NCBI GenBank assembly: GCA_047967505.1
Contig: CM106541.1
Direction: 5' to 3' (one strand)
Length of the DNA: 64,000 nucleotides
DNA from: Dipteris shenzhenensis
Taxonomy: Eukaryota; Polypodiophyta; Polypodiopsida; Gleicheniales
How positions within the stretch are numbered: the stretch's first letter is position 1; every line of letters starts with the position of its first letter. A program made the translations under genes and the position numbers. Below the pieces are notes generated by a model that saw only the letters and a program-made list of their open reading frames with translations, searched no databases and was not told where the DNA came from. Positions 37,147 to 48,200 of this stretch are shown piece by piece.

Positions 37147-40100
37147 AAGAAAGTGTATTATTGTCCACTAAAGGCCAAAATGGGCCCATGGGACATCAAG
37201 AACTCTGCATACAAGATAGCACAAAATCAACGTGCCACAAAGAAGAGGCATGGTCGAATATCATCTAAGTGCTACGCAATACAATGCAAGTGAAAGTACA
37301 TAATGTCAAATCTGAGCCTAAATACAAAGTAAACTAGATGCAAGGAAACCGCCCCTGGGTGCAAAATGGGGGGATGAGTACAATATGCCAATGCAAAGAT
37401 ACAAGTCCAGGTGTCACGGAGTCTGAGAACCAAAATAATATTGGAAATCCTGTCCATCGACTCTGCCTCCTGCTATGAGAGTACAAATCTGAGCAAAGGT
37501 GAGGTGAGCGGCTGGTGGGGCGAGATCTCCATGAGTAAGTCTCCTCCGAAAAGCTGCCATCATCCTGGATCGTCTGGAGATGAAGCGGCGAGTACGTCCC
37601 CTATGTAACAAGATCCTGCGGCGTCTACAAACCATCTCATATGTACATCCACAGGGTGGAGGCATGTGTCCTGTGTGAGCTCTGACCTCCTCGTGCTCCT
37701 CCTGGTCTCTGTCCTCTGGTATAGCGTGTGCCTGAGCTCTATCAGGCTGGGCTCTATCACGCTCCGGTCTGTGCTGAGGTAGTCTCGTCGAAGCATAGTG
37801 GCCTCCCTGACATAAAGAGCTAGGCAATGCTGATCCTCGTAGTCCATCACTCGTGAGAGAGGTCCAAAGCCATCCGTGAAGAGACAGTGGAATCTACCTC
37901 TGAGCTCATAATATAGCGGGCATCTGCAAATGAAGTGCTCCTCTGACTCCACCTCTCCCATGGTGCAACAAGGGCAGATCCTGGTCTCTCGGCCTGGTCG
38001 CCGTCCATCCTTCATGCGTCGCATTCTACCAGCCTCTATCTCGAGCTGATGCGAAGAGACTCTAAGCTGGCCAAGGGCAATCCTCAGTGAGTGGGACATG
38101 TGGATACCTGTATAGCCTGGTGGAATGACAAATCCATCCTCTGAGATCCGAAGGAAGTGGTCACGATATGTGGCCATCTTCGTCGGAAGCTGCGTGGGAT
38201 AAATCCAAGTGCGATACGTATGAAGCTGCAGCAAGTCTGCTCTCGTGACCTGGCTAAGCTCGTGGCGAGTCAACTCGAGATGAGGGGCATCTATGCTGTA
38301 TCGGAAGGGAGGCAGTCTATCCATGTCTAGTCCAAGAGATGTGAGCCACCTAGTGAGTCTGAAGTACCAGCAGTATCGGGCCCCAGATCGTGCCAACTCC
38401 ATAGAAGATGCAAGTGCTAACCATGGCAACCGAGCTCTGCCTGCTGCTGAGTCTCCAAACTCCCTAACCCTGTGCAAATACATGACCGACTGAAACGCTG
38501 CATCCAATGCAAGGGGAGTAGCTCCAAACTCTGCTAGCATGATCTCGTGCGGAACTGTAGCCTTGGCCCTAATGAGCCGAGAGAACATGATGATCTGTAA
38601 TATCTCTACTCGTCTCCAATCTGCAGCGCTGAGGTCTCCTGCCCAGAAAGGAGCTGCATACATCGCAGCTGGTCTCACCAATGTATCAAAAAGCAAGGAT
38701 TTCGTATCGGGATGCCGAAAGTGGGACTGAAAACACTGATGCTCAAGATGAGCCAACGAAGCATACCCTTTACTAATCCTATCTCGTGCTGCATATGTCA
38801 TGGTGAAGACCGGTCCTCTGAAAACTGCCCCCAAATAAGTGTACTCTCTAACAAGCTCAATGGGCTGTCCGTCATAAGTGAAGCAAAACTCATCCGTGCT
38901 GTAAATACGATCAGAGGTGTTGAAAACCATAACCTTGGTCTTGCCAAGGTTTACGGTCAACCCCCTGTCCTGGCAAAACCTATGGAGTGCCTCAATATGT
39001 GCCTGGAGGCCCTGAGCAATAGAGGAAATGAGAACCACATCGTCCGCATACAGGAGGATAGGAATGGAGGATCCTGAGAGAGTAGAGCCCACACCGCCTG
39101 TGATCTGTACAAACATCTCTAGCTCATCAATATATAATCCAAAGAGAGTAGGAGAGAGCGGGCAACCCTGCTTCACCCCAATCGTGCTGCATACCTCCTC
39201 TGAAAGCCCCTCACGTGTCCGAACCCGACCAGTGACCCTCTCATACAAAGCCATGATAGCTCACTGTATCTCTCCACTGAAGCCCATCTAGCGAATCCTA
39301 TGAAACAATCTGAATCGCGGAACTGTGTCAAATGCCTTCCTGAAGTCCAAGAAGCAACAATAAAGCCGTTGCCTTCGTGACTTCGCCTCCTCTACCAGTG
39401 CCCTGAGTGTGAGGATGTGGTCAAGTGTCGAATGATCCCTGCGAAATCCAGCCTGCCCTCTGGCTCTGAGTCCTGTCGTCTCGGCATGGTCATTTATATG
39501 GCTTTCCAAAACTGATGCATAGATCTTGGCCATAACGTGGCCAATCATGATGGTCCTGTAATTCGACGGCTCCATAGGGTCCCCCGACTTGTGGATAGGT
39601 ACTATGGTATTGCCTAACCAGGACTGTGGTAGGCCTGTACAAACAGACTCATTGAAGAGACGGGAAAGAACAAAATCTAAGGCATCAATCCCATGGATTA
39701 CATACTCCGCTTGCAATCCATCATGATCCTTAGCTCTCCCGTTCTTCAATCGGTGGACTGCTGCACGGACACTCTCTGGTGTGAAGAGACTAGATGAAGC
39801 TGGCCTAGGGGAATGGGATAAATCGATGGCTGGCTGATCTGGAACATCGTATAGAGCTGAAGTGTATGCAGACCAGGCACGTGGATCTCTGAGGGGGCTC
39901 TGAGACTTCGAGCGGAGGAATTTTCTCCAGAATTCCTTGGAGTCACGGCTGAAAAGCAAGCTTCTCAGCTCCTCCTCATTCCGGGCTAGAAATTGGCGTT
40001 TCTTGCGCCTAACCAACCACTTGTAGTCTCTCTTGGTTTCGGCAAGGAGGGGAGACTTCTCCTTGGTCTCAAGGTGAAGTTTCCTGGGGAGTTCCTTACA

Positions 40101-40539
40101 CTCCTCGTCATACCAACCGTTGCAAGGAACAAGACCAACCGGTGGGGGACTAGACGAATGACATGTGGCAGGGAACAACATGTGAGCGGCAGAAACGAGT
40201 GAAGTATGCACAAGTTCCCACCGGTCCTGCGTGGATGGTAGAGCATCTAATAGATGAGGACGGAGTAGGCGGCTGAGGTTCTGGCTATATACATCATCGA
40301 ACTGGTGGTCGAAATGAACCTCATAATAGGGTTGGCGGTCGTGATAACGAGGGGGGGATGGGTCATGGGAGACATGAGTCAAAGTAAAGTGGATGAGTGC
40401 ATGGTCGGCAGAGGGCATGAAGGGGCTAACAGTAAGGCTATGGATGGAAGGGACTAGAGTCGGGGGACCTATGATGTAGTCGATCACGCTAGTACCACGC
40501 CCAGAAGCAGAAGAGAATGTAGGCATGGAAGACTGTGGC

Positions 40540-40581
<42 letters not shown>

Positions 40582-42165
40582 GATATGATTGTATTAAAGT
40601 CGTCTTGAGACCCTTTAGGGTCTATGGGACTCGTGTTCACCATCAACATATAATGATCTTTTACATCTGGTTAAAGAAAATACTATAGACTTGCTATGTA
40701 GATAGTGTTTGTTGAGCTAGCTTGTGTGCTAGTCCAAGTACCTGGTGTATTTGCGAGACTGTAAAAGATAGTTATAGGTCAAGCCTTGCAAAAACACTAC
40801 CAATGCTCTATGGTCTTCTTGGAGCCCTTCATGTCTTGCTTCGAGACCAAGCACAAGGCATAAATGATGTCGAGCCATATATAAACGAGGGTGGCAACAA
40901 CTTGGATCTGCTGCCCCCCCTATTACTGGGCTATAACGTGAAATTGAAATATGGCACATTGTGGTGTCTTCCACAAGTCTACCAGACATCGTCTTCTGGC
41001 AAACTCAAGGGTGTTGCCTAGGACAGGTGTGACATCCTAAATTTCTTAGTGTGCAACCATCTACCCACCAAATAGGTAGGGGTTATCATCTCAATCTAGA
41101 AGGCACACCACTCCTCTGAGCAGCTTCATAAGAAATGTGCGATCATCTCTTGTACCATTGTTGTGCATTGGTGATATGGGCCATCCTTCCGTATTTGCTC
41201 AAGCCATAGACATATAGGGATCCCCCATGTGCCATCAGTCGGAGAAAGGAGTAGATCTTTCGTGGCCATCAACTGGCCTAGTGCCATGACCAAAATCCAG
41301 AGAGGATGTGTGTGGTACCTACTACCCAAGCCAAATCCCTCTTGTGCAACTGGATCCTAGGAGCAACCGCTAGTTGTTGGCTAGCAGGCACCCATGTTGA
41401 ATGACATGTTATTGCAAAAAGGCCTTCGTTGTGTGGCATCTACGTGTAGAGTTGAGACCCTTTGATCCACCGTTTTGAGAATCGTGATCTTTTTCCTTTT
41501 GACGTTTTCTTGTAATATGAGCTCATTTGTCATGCATTTATCTTTTTCCCTCTTTGGTATTTCATCCTTGTTGAATATGGTGTCTTCTCTTTATTGGATG
41601 CTCATTACTTGATTTGACATATATCAATGAAATGTTCATTAGTCGTATTCTTCTACAGTGTGGAATGCACAGTGCAAGTGCATCCCTTGTTTGTGTGTGC
41701 ACCTCATGCACATGTGCTACATATAGCTCAGCTATTGTCTTATGAAAATCTATTGTCAATGTATTCCATGGTCGTTTAGCAAACACCACCATTAACTTTA
41801 TTTTGTTATCCTAAGGTGATTGCCTATACTTGTGCAGTCCATTGTTGAAGACACATCTTTGAAGCAAAATGTTATATGTGAACTTGAGAGGGTTTGCTCT
41901 CCTCATTGCATTTTGGCATCCAATACATCATGTATTGATATTGGTATTCTTGGAGCAAAACTTTCTAAACCAGAGCAGCTTGTCGGTGCACATTTTTTCA
42001 GGTAATATTTTTTACAAGTTTTAAGACATTATTTTCAGCCGAAAGACAGTCAATTGAAAGTAAGAGCTACTTCAAGAGTGTTTTTCAACTATTAAAATGT
42101 GGGTGAATGCCATTTTGTTGCTTGATGACAATCTTTTTGGCTGATAGAACCATGTATGTTACTAT

Positions 42166-42211
<46 letters not shown>

Positions 42212-45200
42212 CTACCCCAGCCCACCACCTCGCAGCCACCCCTGCCCAATCTGCCCCATCGCGACCCCTCTAGAGGGGTTCTCCTGTCACAGTAGCTCAA
42301 CTGCCCCCCCACACATTGTGCGGGGGATCTCTCTTGTCATCGTGGAGGCTTGCATGGCCCCCCGCTTCCATCTAAGGCAGTGCGGGGCTGCTCCCTGCAT
42401 CCAACACAGGTCAAGGGCTGTGTAAGCCCCGGCCCCCACCCCTGGAAGTTGCTTCACCCCCCGCCTACCATTGCGGGGCTCCCTCAGCACCCTGCCTCTA
42501 CCTCCATTCACTACTAGCTAGGCAAAGCTTGTGGACATGAGACTTTGGAGTACAGTTACCAAAGCTTCACAGGTCCCCTATTGACTTAGAGACTAGAAGG
42601 AGACCATTGGAAGTTACAGAGCCACACCCATTGCATGTGGCAAAATTTAGGGCTAGAATGGAGATCAACCCTTTTCCCAATGTGGCCCCCCTTTCTTGTA
42701 ATGGTTGATCCATCTCAATGCCTAAGAAGTGCAATTTTAATATTTCAAAAGGTAGAATTCTATGACTATTTTGTTGTTGGAGGATGTCATATTGAAGAAG
42801 CTTGGAGGTAGCTATGTATAGAGTACCCTAACTCTATGCATTTTAAAACAGCAAAATGTAAAATTTATGCAACCCTTATAAAAGACTAAGCCTTCCTTCT
42901 TGCTTAGTACTATAATAATGACAATGCCTACTATCAAGGTATGCCATTTATCCAAAGGATCCAATGCACCGACCTTCATTGTGGGCTCTATTTGGGTTCA
43001 TATTCCCCTGCCCACGAGTTACTCTGCACCTAAGGAGAAAGTTCAGCAAGGGGACCCCCTAGAGCATTGCGAAATGTGAGTACCATGCATCTAGATTCAG
43101 ATTCAGCAGAGCTATCTGATACATTACAGTGACAAAATGCACTAGAGTTTTGAAGATGGGCAGCTCACTTGACAAGAAAACAAGAGGGGAAAGAAGACAG
43201 AAATATAGTGTTATTGGGGCAAACATACAGAAGATTCATGATACAAATGCCAAAACCTGTATATCTGCCACTAAGGACATTATGAAAAGGAAGGAAGCAG
43301 AAATTGAGGCACTACAGAAAAAGATTGAGGAAAGCAAGGGGGATGAGACTATGCACAAACTAAGGAATCATATGCAAAGGAATTTGAACAAGCTGAAAGA
43401 GGAGATGCAAACAGAGTGGAAAACTCAATTAAAACAAAGCAGGAAGATATGGCTCGAGTTATTGAGGGAAAAACTAGCTACTATGCCTCACTTATCGAAG
43501 GGTTAGAAAAACAAATCACCACCCTCAAAACAGAGAATGAAGCACTGAAGGCATGCATGCAACGAGAAGAGGGGGACTCCAGCTACTTTTAAATGAAGAG
43601 CTGAAAGCTATTAAAGAGCAGGTCAAATCCCTCCAGGCACAAGAAAAAGAGAAGACAAATAAAGCATTGGAAGAGCTCAAATCTATAGATAAAACTTTTG
43701 TGGAAGCAGATGGCTGCTATTCAAGTGAATATGCAGGGTAAATACACACAATTCACACAGCAAATGACCGAGGGGAAAGATAAGATCCTAGAGTGGAAAG
43801 AAGTGGTAAGGTAAGGTGCATCAGCCCCAAAGAAAATCTTCATCTCGGATTCTTTGTAGTCGGAGCCGGAGTATCTTTACTTTCTCCCGACGGGGTGGAA
43901 TTTCGGTATAGCAGTCATGTGGCCGCCAACACATATAATCAAGCTGAATGTTCGGCCCTTATCTTCGGTTTGCAGACAGCTAAGGACCATTAAATCACCC
44001 AACTCGAAGTGTGGGGGGATTCTCAGTTGGTGTGCCGACAAGTCAGTCGTGATTGAAAGGTAAGAAGCAAGTCTTTGGCCCTGCATCATCAGCTCGCCAT
44101 GCAACTCTGCCAAGAATTCTGATAGATCCAATTACATCACATCCCAAGGTCTGAGAATAGTGTGATCGATACACTTCTCGAGCCGTTCGTGAGTTCCAAG
44201 GAGATACCATTTCCAAAGGAGTTTCGTTTCCACACAATTCAAGGTAATTTATGAAGCCTGGACCTTCCCCCATGGAGGTGAACCGCCTGCATGCGAGTTA
44301 TATATTGTTATTATTATGGGAAATGTGGCCACCGCCAAACAAAGTGTCCCAACTACATCATTTGGGTCCTCCAGCTTAAGGCCATCATTCAGAAAGTACT
44401 CCATCGACTCGCCGGAGAATAGGCTCAGATGTAAGAGCCTCCTTGATTTGCACAAACCTTTGGTCACATTCTTCACTCCATGAAAAATTAACACCATCTT
44501 TTAACAACATAGTCATGGGTCTAGTCAAAGCAGCATATTGATCAATGAAGCGCTGGTAATATCATGCCAAGTTCACAAAGGAACTCACCTGACGCCTTGT
44601 GGTGGGTGGAGAGAGCTTAAGAATTGCATCAACCTTATCTGAATCAGGCCTAACGCCGTCTGTTGAGACAATGTGTCCAAGCAATCTTTCATTAGTGGCC
44701 CCAATAGTGCATTTCTCGGAGTTGAGGCTGCCATTTTCTTCATTAATCTTTTATATGCAAAACGAACCTTCATGATGCGCTCACTTGGTGTAGAAAGTAT
44801 GCAAAAATCATCTAAAGACACTTCCAAGAAAATCCCCAAATAAGGGGCGAAGACCATCTGCATGAACCGTTGGAATGTAGTTGGAGCATTGGTAAGACCA
44901 AACGGCATTACTTTGAAAGCAAAAGTGCCCCATCGCGTGGCAAATGTAGTCTTGTACACATCTTCTTTTGCAATTCTGATTTGATAAAACCATGAGTAGC
45001 CATCACAAAAAGTGTACATCTGATGGCCGCTCACCTTCTCCAAAATGATGTCCTAAAATGGCAAAGGATGATGATCTCTTTTCGAGGCCGCGTTAAGCTT
45101 CTTGTAGTCGATGCAAACCCGCCACTTGTTGTTCTTCTTGGGAGTGACAACCACTGGTGAAACCCATTCGGTGTTGGTGACTGGAACAATGAATCCAGCT

Positions 45201-48200
45201 TCAGCACCTCTGTGCGTAGCGCATCCGTTTGAATTGGGCCTAACCTTCGAAACTTTTGTGCCACAGACTTAGCATCCGGCTTCAGCTCTATCTTATGTTC
45301 TATGGCAGTCACATGGCGCAAATGATGGTAACTTGTGGCGAAGAGGTCAAGAAAATCTTTAAACATTTCTAGGAATTCATCCTTTTCACTGAGAGTAAGA
45401 AGAAAGCATAGACTCTAGCTGTTGGGGTGTGGCAGTTACCTTCTCCGTTGGCAGTGAAGTAGGAGACACTTCCATTATATAGATTTCTTCTTCGGATACC
45501 TCTCCCCCTCCCGTCTGAATCTTCAAGAGACTTCGATACTATGGATGAGGCAGTGTCACTTCCCAGCTCTTCTTCTTCTTTTGGTTCTTCTCCTTTGAAG
45601 TGCCAAAAGACATGTGTCCCGGTTTGGAATCCAACATTGTCTTCTTGCGTAGCAATCAAGCGATCAAGAAGTACGGCTGCTCGGTCCACATATCGACGCG
45701 CCGTCTCTCCTTCTAATTGCTTCAAATTTGCCACATGCAAGTGCACATTTTCCTGCTCTTCATCCTTGCCGAAATATTCGATCATTGCTGCAGTTAACCT
45801 TGGCCAACTCTGACGGACCGCCTCTGTCTGCTTCTCATACCATACCTGAGCCAATCCTTCCAAGAATGTGGGTAATACCAACAACCAGCAATCTTCTGTT
45901 AGGAAATTAAGAGATACACATTAGCATTTGAATGCAACTATGTATTCTTTTGGGTTCTCGCCCATCCGGCCACAGAACACCAGGATGTCTGCCATTAAGG
46001 AAAATAGAAAGAAAAGAAAATTGTGGGGAGGTGGAGAGGGAAGAAAAACTATTGGCTAACTACTAACAATTGAGAGTAGTATTTTGAAATAAAATTCAGG
46101 AGATGAAACTTCTAGAAAACATATGTAAGCCGGAAATGGAGATTTGGGAAATGAGTGGAACGCGGTGCGAGAAGAATCAACTGCAAAGAAAAGCTCATAA
46201 ATAACCTTCATGGTCGGGCCATTATTGTGGGAGATTAGGGCTCGGCGCCGCATCAAGTTGTTCATGAGAGCAAAGAGGAGGGCCATTATCAGGGCAAGAA
46301 GATGCAAGGCCTGCACATCATCTTTAGCTTTCTCTAACTCTTGCATTCTCCAAGAGATTTCTTCTAGCGGTGTGCAGTCTGGCATTGCAACTTCTTCTTC
46401 TCGGCAAGTTGATGGAGTATTTTCTGAATGATGGCCTTAAGCCGGAGGACCCAAATGTTGTAGTTGGGACACTTTGTTTAGCGGTGGCCACATTCCCCAC
46501 AATAATAACAATATATGACTCGCATGCGGGCGGTTCGTCTCCATGAGGTAGATCCAAGCTTCATAAATTACCTTGAATTGTGTGGGCACGAAACTCATTT
46601 GCAAATGGTATCTCGTTAGAACTCGCAAACGGCTCGAGCAAGTGTATCGGTCACACTATTCTCGGACCTTGGGATGTGATGTAATTATATCTCTTGGAAT
46701 TCTTGACAGAGTTGCGTGGCGTGCTGCTGATGCGGGGCCAAGGACTCGCTTCATACCTTCCAATCACCACTGACTTGTCGGCACACTAGCGGAGAATCCT
46801 CCTGCACTTCGAGTTGGGTGATTTGATGGTCTTTAACTTTCTGCAAACTGAAGATAAGGGCCGAATATTCAGCTTGATTACATGCGTTGGCGACCACAGG
46901 GCTGCTATACTGGAATTCCACCCCGTCGGGAGAAAGTAAAGATACTCCGGCTCCGCGACTACTTTTGTTGTGGCTTGTAGGTCCCGTCAAAGTGCATCAC
47001 CCATGCTGACATCAAAACATGGGCATCCCAAGTCTCTTGGTAATCAAGAATGGGAAGTATTAGGGGATGAGAGAAAGCCAACACTTCGGCAAGGCGTGCA
47101 GGACCAAATAAGCTTACAATCCTTTGCTGATGATTTATTTTGTACCCAAATAAGATCACAACATGCAACTTAGTGTGTGGTACAAATGGTTGATTTGGTA
47201 GAAAAGGATTCCAAGGCCAGAACATTTCAACCACACAGATGCATATTATTACATAGGAATTCAAAAAATCCAACCTGCTTGGCATAGTCATAATAATAAC
47301 TTTTGCGCTTCCGATCTTCCTTAATCTTCTTCTTGCCTCTTTCTTACTTTTAACGGTGCAGCACTGGAAGAACAACTGGAATTCGGCATCTTTGTTAACT
47401 AGCCTTGGGAGCATCAATCATAAGATCGGCACTCTCCATCCATCATCGTCACCTAGGAGGAAGCGACCCAAATGCACCAAATTATAATAAGATAGCACTA
47501 GTTTGTGAACTGCGATTAAACAATAAATCCTTAAGATGAATCTCCAATCCTCAGAGAGTTCTCATCCGTCAACGAACTTACTTCTCGTACCACCTCAGAA
47601 GATGCCAAAACTTCGATTGTTGTGCAGCTCGGAGAATTAAAGTCCAAATCTTGCCAATGGATGTTCTGAATTTCAATTTCTTTTACATCCCATGATAAGA
47701 GCTCCCACCCATTGTCTGAATTGGCAAGTTGGTGGATCACGTGGCACTGCAAGTCAATTGGGAGTTCTAGGATTACATCTCTCCAAGTACTCACGGCTAC
47801 TGACTCAAGGCTTCGAAGGAAGTCCTCAAAAGTATTAAACTCGGACATACAGACTACTTTGCTTGTAGAACTCTGCAAACTGGACACTTCTCCTTTTTAC
47901 AGCATGTTAAAATTCATCTCCTATCCAAAGTTATGGCCTCTCCAATCTTCCCAATTATAACAATAAATTGCTAACTTCCCCTATAATTTCATGAAAATTT
48001 AATTGGCTTGGAGGTAACTTAATAATTTTGCAAAAAGACAAAACATGGGTTTAAATCCCATGTGAAGCACTCAGTGCCACATCATCGCACACACAGTTCC
48101 ATTTCATATTTTTTTCCTTTTGGGATTGCCACGTCATGAAGTGAGAGTCTACCACATCATCGGTATCGAGTCTGTTGCCACATCATTAATTGTCGTCGCA

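Larger units (their letters stand above)
37121..40540 (-). mobile_element. LINE family R, best-preserved copy, 5'-truncated inside the endonuclease
   Basis: Long minus-strand frame from about 40540 to 37560, then a 3' UTR, the two-stem tail (37162-37195) and CTTT/CT microsatellite (37121-37150). Encodes the endonuclease C terminus, reverse transcriptase and a CCHC C terminus. Two stops interrupt one continuous frame. It is not L1: the RT motifs ([30 protein letters not shown]) resemble RTE/L2/jockey-like clades. Confidence 0.88.
36611..41837 (+). other. MFP intron 9 (5,227 bp)
   Basis: GTATGG donor, TTGTGCAG acceptor. It holds the 37121-40540 LINE and a second LINE tail. From 40641 to 41837 I recognise no element. 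Confidence 0.93.

Noticed and set aside
40541-40649. N-terminal extension of the LINE frame up to 40649
   Set aside because: It reads through a CT microsatellite and another LINE's tail, so it is an accidental open frame.
40722-41330. Frames of 60-100 codons on both strands
   Set aside because: No recognisable motif, and no continuity with neighbouring elements.
28100-42208. Repeated GA/TC runs considered as a CRISPR-like or satellite array
   Set aside because: They are dinucleotide microsatellites at dispersed positions. There are no spacers, and this is plant nuclear DNA.
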